NCBI RefSeq assembly: GCF_004379255.2
Contig: NC_056036.1
Span: 42,433,576-42,497,575 of the forward strand
Direction of reading: 5' to 3'
From: Salvia splendens
Taxonomy: Eukaryota; Streptophyta; Magnoliopsida; Lamiales; Lamiaceae
DNA length: 64,000 bases
Positions 21,738-34,519 of this stretch are shown piece by piece. Under the pieces are notes generated by a model. The model searched no databases. It had not been told where the DNA came from and worked only from the letters and a program-made list of their open reading frames with translations. Within the stretch, counting starts at the first letter, position 1. Each line of letters begins with the position of its first letter. A program made the position numbers and the translations under genes.

Positions 21738-24372
21738 TGGCTCTCATCAACCACATGGTGATGAAATCATATGGAATGATTATTGATTTATTTGCAGTTG
21801 TGAAATTATTTTTTGTGTATTTTTGCTTTATAAATGTTGTTTTAGAGCACCATTTTCATATTTTTATTTATTTTCTTATTGATTTGGAATAGTTGATTGG
21901 GAGAAAGAATATTGTATAGGTGAGATTAGGATTGGAAAATATTAATATGACTATATTGAGACTTTAGAAAGAGACTTATTTCTCAATGGTGGAAATTGTA
22001 AATTCATCTTCATCTTCTCTCTAAAATACTCTTCGTCTGCAAAATAAATACTCTCTTCATCTGCAAAATAAAGTTTCATTTTGTCATTTTGGGATCCTCG
22101 TTATTGCATGTCCCACTTGACTTTTTCTATTTGATAGCCTAATTTGTCGGAAAAACAATCAAGTTTGGCCAATTTCTTATCAATTCTGCAACTTTTGGTA
22201 TGGTAGATTATATCATGACTTGCACCTTTTTCTTAATAATTTCATAATCTTGGTCCTTGTTTTTTCGGCAATTCACCCTATTTGAGAACAAAAATTTGTG
22301 TTTATTAGCACGTTTCAATCATATTTAATTAATATAAAAATAATATTCACATCCACTATTTTTTTTTCATTTACAATCCTTCACATTTCTTATAACTCAT
22401 AACTCGTGTCAAATTATAATAAGAGTTTATTTCATAGGGGAAGGGATTACTATTTTGTAGTAGTAGTAGTTAATAATTGAAATTATTAAAATTGTTTTTC
22501 TTCTTTGTATCTAATGAATTTCGAAAGATATTTAGGTAGTCAAGTGGTTCAATATTGGTCCCATTAAATTGCACGACAATGACATAATCAATGTCACGAT
22601 TTTGATGGATTAAATATCATACTCATCCACCAAGGGCATACTTGTATATTTAAAACACTATCATGTGAATTATTTATTGATGCACAAAATCAATTTAACA
22701 CTACCATGTATTAGTAAATTACAATTTCAAGATCAAATATACAAATAATTTTCACTTATTTGTTAATTTTCTAAACCATTATTGGCATTCACATTATTTA
22801 ACACTACCATGTAAATTACAATTTCAATATCAAATATAAGAATAATTTCACTCATTTGTTAATTTTTTAAACCATTATTGGCGTCCATATTATTCTATTT
22901 TATTTTATGTTATTACGAAGAATAAAAAAAAATCATTGAAGTTATTTATGTTTTTACTATAAAACTTCTTACATAAAACTCAATAGGACAACTTCCCATG
23001 AAAAAAAAGAAGAATACCTTGGAACGAAGAAACTAATACATGATATTTTGAGTAAAATAATTGACTAGCCCATGTTTTTATATTTTTAAATGATCAATAT
23101 CAAAATTTCATTTACTTTCGCAATGACTCAATCCCTCAATATATCGTTGGCACATAAACATTTTACCAATTAAACGGCATTTCATCATCTAGACAAGATT
23201 TCTAGTTGATAGTATAATTTTATTTACTACTATTATTTTAAAAAGGTATACACATGTGAGCTTTTTCTGAATTGGAAAAGTTGTTACTACAAAAAATAAT
23301 AAAATGGTGACGTAATTACCTGTGGAGATTACTACGACTTTACACGTTAAGTTTGAAATAATTTGATTTTAAATAATTCAAAAATTTCCCACTATTTCCT
23401 TGTATATGCACATAGTACATGATAAGCCTCTTTTTATGTTCCTTCAAAGTTGTGACTTACTTTTTAAGCAACACTTTGAAATTCTCATCTTATTTTTTTA
23501 TTTTACTATTTATTTTATTTTTACTATTGGGTCATATTCGACGCCAAAAACATGTATACCTAATTTCATGTCTATAATTCATCTAACATATCACATGTTC
23601 ATTATTTCACCTTTTTTGCATGGTTTGAACGTTGCAAAAAAGTAGTTATGATTATTTTAGTAATAAGACATAAATTAGCAATTTTAATTAATGTTAAAAC
23701 ATAATTTAGCTATCCCATTTTAATTATTTATCAACAATTTAAAATCTAATATTTTAAAATATATTTTACGAAAAAAAAATCTAAAAATTACAGTATGATC
23801 TAATTTTTTTCGGATGGGCAGCCATGATGTGACTGTATTAGCTTCAATTAAAAAACATCAAACCCCACAAATCAATAAATCACAAAATATCAATTTTAAC
23901 ATAGTTTATGCTAATGAAATTCAATTTAATGTCACATATTGGAGAAAAGAATATCTATCACACTTTATTTCTTTTCCAAATCTTATCAAGATAGAATTTT
24001 GGAGGCAAATTAGACAATCCTAATTTGGTGGGTGCATTAATTTGAAGAAGGTGGGATGGTTGCATCAGAAAGGGGCTAAGCCACCTCAAAAGGTTGTTGC
24101 TTAATCACATTTCCAAAATAAAATGCAATTTTTTTGGTCTCTTCCAAATCGTAAAACAGCTAATTCCTATCTTTTTTTTGGCCCATGAAGACATCAGCCC
24201 TTTATATTCAAAGGAAGAGAAAAAATATTTTTCAAGATTATCTAATCACTTTAAAGAAGCAAAGAAATCAACTTTGTCAAAAAAAAGGGGAAAAAAGGGC
24301 TCATATCTTCCCACCTTTAGTATTTGATGATACAAAGCTGACTCATGCAGCTAAAAAGTTGCTCTTTTTCGG
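21738..24372. other. Long AT-rich intergenic region
   Basis: 2.6 kb between the MYB and GEM-like genes. It contains the tandem repeat listed at 22695-22900. Elsewhere I see only low-complexity AT-rich sequence, with no terminal repeats or conserved coding sequence. Confidence 0.5.
22695..22900. repeat. Tandem duplication, period 103 bp
   Basis: Both copies begin TTAACACTACCATGTA (22695 and 22798) and share TTACAATTTCAA and AAACCATTATTGGC. They differ by small indels. The repeat is non-coding. Confidence 0.8.
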
Positions 24373-24442
24373 TTATATATAGTGTCGAAAACATGCGAGT
24401 TTCAGGCAACGAACAACGAATACCCTAAAGCGTTTGCAAGCA

Positions 24443-25431
24443 ATGGAAGCGAAACATATCAGAGCGAGGTTTGGGAAGACGAGCATGGTTAAGGAGCACT
24501 CTTTGGGGGTTCCGATCAGCTCATCAAAGTATGCATTCGCGTATAAGAACAGTTCGAAGGAGCTTTTACTTTTACCTGATCCTGTTGCACAGTACCAGCT
24601 GCTGCCTTCTCCGGCCAATCATTATTCCAAGATACGAACTGGTAAGCGCTTCGTTCTTGATCAATCCTGATATGGAAGGGGAAAAAACTGTTAGAATCCG
24701 AATCTGTACTTATACGATTTTGATGATATTGCAGATAGAGGGAATTCAGTGATTGCAAAGATGATCAAGCTCGGAAAAGCCATGGATGTCGTTGCTCAAG
24801 GAATCAGAGAGCACGGTAATGCACTTGGTGAAGTTTTAACTTTAACGGATTCTATGACCACATCTTGAGTTTTTCTGATATTGAAATCAATGATTCCTGC
24901 AGTGAGACTAGGGCCGAAGCTGAGCGAAACGGTTAAAGGAAAACTGAGTTTAGGCGCGAGGATCTTGCAGGTGGGTGGAGTCGAGAAAGTATTCAAGCAT
25001 AAATTCAACGTAACAGATGACGAGAAGCTGTTGAAGGCTTCCCAATGCTATCTATCAACAACAGCAGGGCCAATAGCAGGACTCCTCTATGTTTCCACTG
25101 AAAGAGTCGCCTTCTGCAGCGAGAGATCCATCAGAATCTCGTCTCCGAATGGAAAGCAGCTAAAAGCACATTACAAGGTAAGATCATCAATTTAATGTCT
25201 TGAACTCAAATACATAGCCAGAAACTCATGGTGCAAATAAAACTATATGTGCAGGTCATGATCCCTCTACGGAAACTAAAGAGAGCCCACGAAAGTGAGA
25301 ATGCGAAGAAACCAGCAGAGAAATACGTGCATCTGGTAACAGGGGACAATTTCGATTTCTGGTTCATGGGATTTCTGAACCATCAAAGAACATTAAAGTA
25401 TCTGCAACAAGCAATCCATCAAGCAAGATGA
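24443..25431 (+). CDS. GRAM-domain GEM-like protein (ABA-responsive type)
   Basis: Four exons, 24443-24641, 24735-24815, 24903-25177 and 25255-25431, give 243 aa starting MEAKHIRARFG. The N-terminal part has PVAQYQLLPSP; the central segment reads SVIAKMIKLGKAMDVVAQGI; the GRAM domain follows from about 118 with EKVFKHKFNVTDDEKLLKAS, AGPIAGLLYVSTERVAFCS and the exon 4 end VMIPLRKLKRA. The C-terminus ends FDFWFMGFLNHQRTLKYLQQ, typical of the family. GRAM domains bind membrane lipids; Arabidopsis GEM represses root-hair fate genes, while GEM-like members are mainly ABA or stress induced. A TATATATA box lies at 24374-24381, 62 bp upstream. An in-frame TTG at 24434 is not preferred as the start. 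Confidence 0.94.
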
Positions 25432-26434
25432 GAGTTGAGACACATGATTCTTCATTTTATAGCATATGATCTTCTTGCTTTTACCGAGTATTTGTTATTT
25501 CTTCGTTCTATTCCTCGTCTTAGGATGTGTAGATGTTAATCAGAGGAATACTTATCCTGTACAATTTTGTAAAAAGATTCAATCTAGTAGCGGTGATCAA
25601 ATTCACTACCTGTGAAGGATTATAACGATGTTCAGTCTTCCTCTAAACGCATGATCATATTCCGAATAACAACCAAATAAACTCACTAAAACATCAATAG
25701 CAAGACTATAAAGATCAATATCAAATACTTACTACGCTCGGCCAGTGTCTTTCTACAGTGTAGAATCTAAACGTACAGCATAGAGAACGCACAGTCGCAC
25801 ATCGCATGAAATGTGCAGATCTGCTAAAATAGCCAACAATATCAAGAGACGTCAGGAAATGAGTAACAATGGATGCAAATGAAACACTTGCAGAAGGTGA
25901 ACTCTTGCACCCCTTAACTACAAACTGTATGGCTTTTTGCTACCATCTAAAAAAACTCAGAATTCTCCAAATAACTTTAAAGGATAGTAATGCATTAGTG
26001 AGAGAGGAAAAAGCTTTAAAAACAAGAATTTGAAACACGGGGGCAGAAATGATAAACAGAAGGCACACATAATAATAGCATTGCTTTACAATCATGTTAT
26101 GGTTGTTAAGGCCCTCATTAGCCCTAAGAGTAGATCGACATAGAAGAAGCTCATTATGTCAATTTAGAAATTAAGAAATCATTAGACAATTATACAAAAC
26201 ATGGTGGTGTCTGCTTAATGAAATATACAATCAATCGAAGGTATCTACTTCATAATATAATCAGACAATCAAGGAAACAACGATAGCAATTGTAATATAC
26301 ATCTGCAGTGGCGGGCATGTTTCAGGAGCGCAGCGATGCATAAGAATCTCTCTTGAGGCTTGAGATTCCCCACCCCTTCTTCGGGTGGCCAAGATAAATC
26401 GACGCAGCCTCACCAGGACATTTAGCAATTATTT
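25432..26434. other. Convergent 3' flanks of the GEM-like and F-box/LRR genes
   Basis: The two genes end toward each other across 1 kb. The region should hold both 3'UTRs and polyadenylation sites. I recognise no repeat or further gene. Confidence 0.5.
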
Positions 26435-29012
26435 TCACAATAAGACATCTGGCTCCAACAAGCTCCCAGAAAAATTGACCTTACATCCTACTGGAAACTG
26501 TAACTCAGCCTCATGGCATCGTACTTCAGTTACATGGGGGCACGAACGCACATCAATATATTCAAGAGCATCACAAGACTTCAAGAGCTTCCTGATTCCA
26601 TCCACGGTGATTTTGGGACAGTTACTTACCCTCAAAATCTTCAAACTCAACTTAGATTCATCACTTCCCAATCCCTGAAAAGCAGCATCTGTGATCTCCT
26701 CACAGCACCCAACATCAAGAACCTCAAGCTTCATGCAGAGGGAAAATATGCATTCTAAGGAAGCGTCTGAGACATTTAAACACCAATCCATACGGAGATT
26801 CTTGAGACTGTCATGACATGCAGAAGCGAATTGCTTTATGGATTCATCAGATATTTCTCGACAACCACCAATAATTAGCGTCTCTAGATTTTTGCAGGTT
26901 TTGGCCAGGGAGATTATGGACTCATCCCCGACTTTGTAGCAATCAAGCAACTTCAGGGTCAGCAGTGAAGAATAACAAGCTTTTGCTATACTAGATATGC
27001 CAATATCCCCGATATTACCGCACTTGTTAAGATCTAACAGTTTTAATCTCTTGCAACCCTCGACAAGAACAGTGAGACCAGAGTCGGTTATGTTAGAGCA
27101 TCCTTGCAAACCTAACTCTTCTAAATTAGAACAGTTCATCGAAAGAGCACTTAATAAAGTATCTGTGACAAATCTGCAACCCACAACATACAAGGCTCTC
27201 AGGTCACAGCAACCCTTTGCGATAGATGAGAGGCCCTTATCAGTTAGCTTTCTGCAATAGGAAACATCTAGGAACTGCAAAGAAGGAATCCCTGCTGCAA
27301 GTGATGTCAATCCTTTATCTGTTATGCCTGTTGAACAGAAAAATTTTCATGTAATCTGCTATCCTTCCAACATAAAAGCGACATAATTTGATTTGGTTGA
27401 TTGAATTAGTAAACATGAGAATGGTAGACATCATACTAATTATCTTCCATGGAATAGCTGTATTCTCAATTTGGAACTTAAAAGTAGCTTCCAAGAAATT
27501 GAAAGCATAAAGTCTTAGATATAGCCATATCAAACAGAAGTTACAAAAACATGCTATTGCTTTCCCTTTATGAGTATTCAATACCGAAATTCAGTCAAAA
27601 CAAATAAAAACAAGAATCCTGTAGAATATATAGATGTTATAGAATCCCCAATTCTCTTCTTTAATTAATTCAACTCCAAGCCTGGACAAGCTCCACTTCC
27701 ACATTATTCTCAGAGAACGAATAAAAACATGTCTTATAGCCCCATTTAAAATTTGTTAGTTCGTTATCATATATAGGGCAAAAGAGACAAAAAGAATAAT
27801 GAAATAAAAATGCACATTTCAGGTCTACTTGAAAAAGGATTACCTTTTACACTAAGGACAATGAGTCCAGTATTACAGACATTGCAAAATATTATCTACT
27901 AAACAATAAGCATCTCTTTAGAGAGAGTAATGAGGCCCAAGATATACTTTCCATTAGGTTTTTGCATTCTGGTTAAAACAGATTGGCCTACATTTCACCA
28001 CAATATGTAATTAAAACTTTACTTGTCTGAGAGGTGTACAAGTCAGTCTCATAATCCCATTACATTTTCAGCCTCACTATTACTAGAATTCTTTAATAGC
28101 AAATAATACTTATTTGGAAAAGCACAACTTGCCAACAATAGCACCTTGACTCTTGAGGCCTAAATACCCTTTTTGAAGCATCTCTAACTTTTCCATCCAA
28201 ACGTAAGCTCCGTCACGTCAGTGTGATGAGTAAAATTTACTTTTACTTAGCGTGGAGCCTAATATAACTATATGAGGTCTGGCTGAAACCAATACTGCAC
28301 TTTACATATTCATACTACACATCTTTTTGTCATCATTAATCAGCCTAACTGTCTCTAAATGACAAATTCACAGAAGCGCCGCTTTCACTCTGTGTATCAA
28401 CTAAAAGGAAAATTCAAAAAATCAAATAAAAGATACAATCCCAATTAGTGTGCAAAGACATGATCGAGACACAACAATCACCCAAAACAGAGAAAGGACC
28501 TATCTTTCTAACCCTCCAATAAAAAGAAACCCACCGAATCCAAAATTAGCAAAGGAATCGGACCAAAACAGTAGCAATTTGAAAAATTCACGCTCACTTA
28601 ACTAGTAATCAGCGACAAATTAGGGGTAAACGAAATCGACGGCCTTACCTTTGCAATTGTGCAGATTAAGAATCCGCAGGGAGGAGAAGGCGGCGGCGAC
28701 GACGGAGAGATCGGAGTCGGTGACGCCGGGATAGAAGGATCGGGAGACGGACTGGGAGAGGTCGAGGTGGCGGAGGCGCGTGAATCGGGCGGCGAGGCGG
28801 GTGAGCATATGGGGCCCGGCGCGGGCGCAGAGCTTGCGGCGCTCGGTGCTCTGGAGGCGGAGCCACCTCTTGCAGACGAGGCCGAAGGAGGCCTTGTCCT
28901 CCTCGTCTCCGAGGCGGGAGAGGACGGCGCGGAGCTCGTCGTCGCCCAGCCTCTCGTTGATGCCTCCTTCTTCATCGGGCTGGGCCATTCCGCCGATTAA
29001 TTTTGCTGACAT
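26435..29012 (-). CDS. F-box/LRR protein (RNI-like), probable SCF substrate receptor
   Basis: Two exons on the minus strand, 29012-28649 and 27327-26435, joined through K-G|ITDKG, give 418 aa. The N-terminus starts MSAKLIGGMAQPDEEGG. An F-box-like segment at about 20-60 (INERLGDDELRAVLSRLGD, SFGLVCKRWLRLQ) would bind SKP1. It is followed by about eleven cysteine-containing leucine-rich repeats (for example LQFLDVSYCRKLTDKGLSSI, LEELGLQGCSNITDSGL) to the end. Such proteins select targets for SCF ubiquitin ligases; the target is unknown. It resembles the Arabidopsis protein I recall as At5g23340. The exon 1 coding strand is very GC-rich. The 1321-bp intron holds nothing recognised. Confidence 0.93.
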
Positions 29013-29865
29013 TTTTTTTTGGAAGCTCAAGTGATGCTAGCTGTGATATCAATACCTCTCACGTCCCCTTAAATTACGATTCTGCCCTTGCTAGTTTGCT
29101 TTTTTTATAGATACATAAATAAATTTAAATTTAAATTTAAATGTCAGGTCACGGAGGACTCGAATGGTTTGGTCAACTTGTATACACGAAAGTTTGCTTC
29201 TTTGCGAGTCGACCGTAAACGCTTCATTCATTGGCGGCGATATTCGCGCGTATAATTTTTCGGCTACTGTAGCAATTAGTACATTATCCATCCGTATGTC
29301 TTTTACTCTTTCCTCCCATCTAGGATTAATTATCGCACATCTGACAAGTACATGCTTTAAGAAATTGTTTAACTTTATAAAAAAAGTGAAAAAGGTAATG
29401 GAATGTGGATCATACTTATGTATAGATTTTATAATCAAATGTGAATGGAATGTAAGGACTACTTACCAAATAAAATCAAAACGAAATTGGGCAATTAATC
29501 CATACGGACGAAAAAGAAAATATGAGACATTTAACGGCGGGCAGACAAGGAGGAAACATGAGATTAGATGTTTTATTTTTTACTGAAATTACCCAAGGAA
29601 TTTGGGACAATCCGAAGTAGAATGACTCAAATAATTTAAGATGAATATAAAACTAATACTACTAGAATGAGATATATTACCAGATTAAGGGAATATATAA
29701 TTTTAACAAAAAAATCTCTATAGGATAATTGTGAATAATTGTAAAATTTGTCGAGTGAATAAATTGTTGTTGAGGCAATAATTTTGATGAGTGGTCTGTC
29801 ACAATCATCTGCTATCTTACATTATAGTCCACCGTCCATTAGTTGAACATGATCATTTCCGTATA
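29013..29865. other. Intergenic, upstream of the F-box/LRR gene
   Basis: Promoter region of the minus-strand F-box gene. One 140-codon open frame at 29164-29586 has no family resemblance and I treat it as chance. No repeats recognised. Confidence 0.45.
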
Positions 29866-29867
29866 TA

Positions 29868-30046
29868 CTCCCTCCGTCCCGGACTACTTGCACTTATTTC
29901 CTTTCTGGGCGTCCCAAGTTATTTGCACTCTTTCCATTTTTAGTAAAAATTATCACCTACAGCCGCAATTGTTGACTTTGCTATACACTCATTCTTTAAT
30001 CTCCGTGTCGAAAAGGAAATGTACGAGTAGTCCGGGACGGAGGGAG
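29868..30046. mobile_element. Stowaway MITE, 179 bp
   Basis: The ends are CTCCCTCCGTCCCGGACTA and, in inverse, CTCCCTCCGTCCCGGACTA, a perfect 19-bp terminal repeat. TA flanks at 29866-29867 and 30047-30048. The perfect ends suggest a relatively young insertion. Confidence 0.93.
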
Positions 30047-30048
30047 TA

Positions 30049-30563
30049 CTATTTTTTCCATTGCAATTATATCAGTCTTTTTTTTAATTGCTAGATATGT
30101 TTATTTCTCGTGAATTCTATTTTTCGAATATGGAAAAGCTTCACCGTTTGAATGTCTACAACGACAATTCACTCCAATAAAATCACAAATCATATGATTA
30201 TCTTTTCGACTAATACAACACAATCACAATGAGTAAATTAAAACATCCAAAATTTAGTTATTATTATTATTATTATTCAGAGATTTTGCCCTAGCGCTAG
30301 TGGAATCCATAATCACAAGTCTTTTTCAGTTCGAATATTCATTAAATCATGCAAATAAAAGGATCAATAGTGTCTAGGGTAATACCTAAAGTCTTAAACC
30401 ATAATTCTGAAGCATCTGGAGAAAAGGGACAACATATGACTTCTCTTACCATCTCAATTCAATAAACGCATCTTGGAAATGACCTAACACAGCCAACTCA
30501 TTAAACACCATTTAAACACAATCAACAAATCTTCATCCAATAATTTCACTAGAGAAAAAATTA
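30049..30563. other. 3' flank of the FAD synthetase gene
   Basis: AT-rich, with a short (ATT)n run at about 30258-30281. It probably includes the 3'UTR of the minus-strand FAD synthetase gene. Nothing else recognised. Confidence 0.45.
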
Positions 30564-32642
30564 TCAAAGTCTGGATTCACCAAAGTCGATACCCAGTAAC
30601 AAGTTTTGAGCACTAGAATTCATATGATGAGCTACTTCATGCTCATCTAATTCCAAATGAATACATGTCGAATCAATAGTCACTCTGCATATTACCGGAC
30701 TCTCATCGCCAACTACTAGCGAGCAATTTTCGTATACACCCTCTTTGGGTGGGAGATTCAACAAACAAGGCCTATATTTCACCGATAACCTCTTCCTATC
30801 ACTAAAAATGTTTTCACTGTTTTTTATCATTAGCATAAGCCGGTGGTGGCGTCCCAGAAGCTCGGAGACGTACCTCATATCCCCGTTGCCAAGAGCCTGA
30901 CGAACTCGCGTGGATGATACTTGCCCTCTCTCTTGTGAGCTGCCAGAATTAGAACCCACATCCGTAGAATATTGGTGCTTGTCCATGACGGTTTTTATTA
31001 TGCACGCTTTCATGCCATACTCGTCACACAGTCGCACCAAGTCCGATGAATCACCGGCAGCTTTGTATCCAAACCGGTAGTTTTCACCTGAGAGATTACC
31101 ACACATGCTTATTATTTCGTTCTCCAATCTTATTGTATTAAACTAGAAGGAGGTACCTGCCACAACGCCATGAATTCCAAGATCCACTGCCAATCTCTCG
31201 ACGAATTGCTGTGGAGTGAGATATCTAACTTGAGAAAACTCAACCTCATACTCCCTGGGGGTAACATTACCACAAAATAGAGCCCAAGAGGAAAGAACAC
31301 GTTTTCGATCACATCTTGCCACTATAGGTGCCCTGATCCAATTAAGCATATGGAGGTTACACAATATTTAGGCTAACATTCTTCCGAATCCAATATTGAT
31401 ATGGTGATTAACTACATGAAAGTTGAAACATAACCAACAATGAGGAAGTAAGCTATAAAAGAAGTCACTAAGAGATAAGCAGATTTAAGACATGATTCAA
31501 ATACCTAGGTTCCCATCCAAGCACCTCTCCCATTCCAACAAATGACATTAGATAAGGGACTCCTATCTTTGCTGCTTGGATTGCAAGTTCCCGATGACCT
31601 ATGTGAAGGGCATCAAACTTTCCCAGTGCTACTATTCCTCCTATTATGACAGACCAATGCAAGGTTTCAATCTATGAGCAGATACCGAATCATCTCATGT
31701 GAAATTGATATATACAGCTACTAAGCAAAAAGTAGCAACAGTATTACAGGAAAAGCATCAATGATCAGGTAGCACAAGAGAGGGAAATCGGGTGTAAACG
31801 ACCAACCTGCTACTGAGACTCGTTCAGATGGAAGATCCCCGCCGCTTTCAGCTGGGCTATTCATAAACAAATAATTTTGTATCAAAAACAGTCGTGATGA
31901 CCAAATAGATCGACATAAAGAAGCACTAAAGTCTAAAAAGTTTACTCATTTTGGGTAATTCTCGAAAAATGGAGGCATACTATGCATTCATAGACGCAAA
32001 AATTATTATTTTGGGTGATTCTCGAAAAAAATGGGAACCTTTTTTTTTTATATTCTACGAAAGGGAAACACCAACTCTAGTGGCTTGGAAGTTGTAACCC
32101 TCCGTTTCTCTTTAAACACACCATTATCATTCACGTGTAGAATTTTTATTTATAGACTGATTTGAGAGATGAAATTAGAAATAATAGTGCTTACACAGCT
32201 TAATTTCTACAGGATTCAGATTAGGTAACAATTCATCATGGCATGCTCAATCTTCCACATAAAACTAAACCTCATAAACAATCGTGTAGGTCGATATGCT
32301 GTTGAATGTGAATAAAATTGATTGATATACAGATTGCCAAATGATTTTCGACTTCATTTAAACAAATAGTGCTCAATGTACTGGTTTAATCGGAAGTGAG
32401 TAAGGTGATTGTAAAGCAGAATCAGAGCATTACCTGAAGAGATGAGGCTGAGACGCGTCGTTGCTGATGGCTAAACCGTCGTCATTGGAGCCGGACAGCT
32501 TGAATCCCAAAAATCTTCTGGAAGAAGAGCGAAACCTAGGCGGCGGCGGAGCAGCTCCGTGGAGACAAGAACGACAGGTGACGAATTGGCAAGGATTGTA
32601 TTCGAGCAGCTGCTGCGAAATGCGGCAGCCGGCCATCATCAT
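30564..32642 (-). CDS. FAD synthetase, plastid-type (RibF-like FMN adenylyltransferase)
   Basis: Makes FAD from FMN and ATP. Five exons on the minus strand: 32642-32434, 31856-31807, 31640-31505, 31332-31157 and 31087-30564; 1095 nt, 364 aa. The first 60-70 residues are Ser/Arg-rich, as in a plastid transit peptide. The nucleotidyltransferase signature [10 protein letters not shown] is at 93-102, LCDEYGM at about 210-216 and the second signature SSTRVRQAL around 248-256 (STR at 249-251). The riboflavin kinase module of bacterial RibF is absent, as in Arabidopsis RibF1/RibF2 (recalled At5g23330 and At5g08340), so it should act only as FAD pyrophosphorylase. All splice junctions are GT-AG and in phase. 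The ATG chosen is the first of three consecutive ATG codons. Confidence 0.94.
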
Positions 32643-32957
32643 TGTTGAGGAGTGATTTGGGGGAAATTAGGAGGGAGAATATATGCCCTAATTTTGTAGT
32701 GCGTTGGCCATTGTTGCTGAAAGCTTATTATCCTTGAGCTGGCTCGAGCCACGTCGCATAGGAACAGGCTCGTACTCACTAGGGTTGCTAATGCCGTAAT
32801 TATCTAAACTTTTTTTTGACAAATGATGGTACTATTTTTTTTAAAGAATTTCATCAATTGATCATGTAATTGTTACTAGTATATGATTGTAACTTGTTAT
32901 AATTTTCGAGAGAAGATGATTAAATTACCAACTTTGGAATCAAAATAATATGGTATA
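32643..32957. other. Promoter side of the FAD synthetase gene
   Basis: 315 bp upstream of the minus-strand gene. AT-rich; no TATA box or repeat could be fixed. Confidence 0.4.
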
Positions 32958-33496
32958 CAGGGCCGACGCAGAAATAAATAACATACGGAAGTATATTTTG
33001 GAGTGTTTTAGATTATTTATAAGGAATTTGATCAATTTTAAAAACTTACTTAAGAAAAAAGGTTAAAAAAACAATTTTATTAAGAATGTCCACGTTAGAG
33101 GTGCCGCGGCGCCTATTGTAAGCTGGAAAGGAGCCGCGACGGAGGTGGAAGAGCCGCATTCGCGGCGGGGGAGGCGGCGGTCTTCGTGCCACGAGACCGC
33201 CACGACGGCGGACCCGATTTTTTTTTCTTTCTTAATTTATTTCTATAAATACAACAAATTCTCAATTCATTTTTTTCATTCCATTCCATTCGAATCTCAA
33301 ATTTTTCTCAAATCCACTCTCAAAAAATGGATGACGACAAGTGTCAATGCGCATGGGATGCGGCGTATGGCAAGTTTTTGTGGCTGTGTTGATTAGGTGA
33401 ATAAGTTTTTTTTTTGCTGTGGTGTGATTGTTCCACCTTATTGTGGACACTCTAAGGGTTTTAGCCCTACTCCCATTGCACATGGGTCCGCCCCTT
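32958..33496. mobile_element. Probable decayed hAT-like element containing GC-rich foreign sequence
   Basis: The left end CAGGGCCGACGCAG and the inverse right end AGGGGCGGACCCATG resemble the CANGGGCGG ends of the 214-bp element at 58679. Flanking 8-mers match only partly (ATGGTATA versus TTACTATA). Inside, 33090-33200 is very GC-rich (for example GCGGCGGGGGAGGCGGCGG) and is followed by TATAAATA, a layout like Harbinger leaders. Boundaries and class are uncertain. Confidence 0.4.
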
Positions 33497-33734
33497 ACTA
33501 TATACTAATACTATCTTACATCTCGTCCCTCCGCCTCTCCACAGCGCAACTTTTGGTCGTGGCTTGTGTGGCGACTCTGAGTAATATTGTTATTGTCTAA
33601 ATTTTTTTAAGAATTGATATTTTATGTAAAAAAATTCAATTAATTATGATATACTTAGCAACTTGTTTTTTTTGAAAAGGATTATTAAATTTAACTTTAG
33701 AATCAAAGACTATGATATGTAGGCATGCACAATC

Positions 33735-34232
33735 CGGCCCGGCCCGCCGGTTAACCGCCGGTTCGGGCCCGCCGGTTCATGAACCGGAACCGGGCCCGGA
33801 ACCGGCGGGTTGAACCGGCTGAAGGGTCGGAGGGTCATAAGGGCCGGTTCAGGTTCGGGCATAACTTGAACCGTGAACCGGCGGTTCAAAACCGGCGGTT
33901 CGGCGGTTCGAACCGCCGGTTCAAAGGGTCGAACGGCTAGGGTTCGTAGGGGTTCGTAGGGGTTCAAAGTAGGGATAGGTATGAACCGGCGGTTCGCCGG
34001 TTTTGGGCGAAAACCGCCGGTTTTGGAGGAAAACCGCCGGTTTGAACCGGCGGTTCCGACCGGTTTCCGCCGGTTCCGGAAGCTTTTCAGGCGTAGGGGG
34101 CTAGGTGAGGTCAGAAACCGGCGGTTTGTGTCGGAAAAACCGTGGACCAACCCGCCGGTTTCGTGGAAAAAACCGCCGGTTTTGAGGTTGAACCGCCGGT
34201 TCAGGCGGTAAACCGGCGGTTCGGCCGAAAAT
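33735..34232. repeat. hAT subterminal repeat block (CCGGCGGTT / AACCGCCGG), left; mirrored at 37748-37940
   Basis: More than ten copies each of AACCGCCGG-like and CCGGCGGTT-like 9-mers occur within about 500 bp, in both orientations. A shorter block of the same motif is at 37748-37940 inside the right end. In Ac-type hAT elements, subterminal short repeats bind the transposase BED finger; this is inferred by analogy. Confidence 0.85.
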
Positions 34233-34519
34233 TTGAAAGTTTGAAATTTGAATTTTTTTTTTTTATTTCTTCCAATTTTACTCCTATAAATACCTCACTT
34301 CTCCTTCATATTTCCTTACCCCATTCTTGTGTTAACAAGGATTTCATTCTCAATCTCCATTTCTCTATTCTCTCATCATTCTCTCTAATTGCGCAAGTTT
34401 AATTCTACACTTTCTACTCACTACTATATTTGTTGTGCTCATAATTTACCACTTCTTTTATACTTCATACATATTTTATTCCAAGTCCATATTACTTTTC
34501 ATTTATCAATATATTCAAT

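Noticed and set aside
22695..22900. CRISPR-like spaced repeats
   Set aside because: Only two adjacent copies with no regular spacers, and the window is plant nuclear DNA.
29164..29586. 140-codon open frame between the F-box gene and the FAD synthetase gene
   Set aside because: No recognisable domain, no splice partner and AT-rich intergenic composition; treated as chance.
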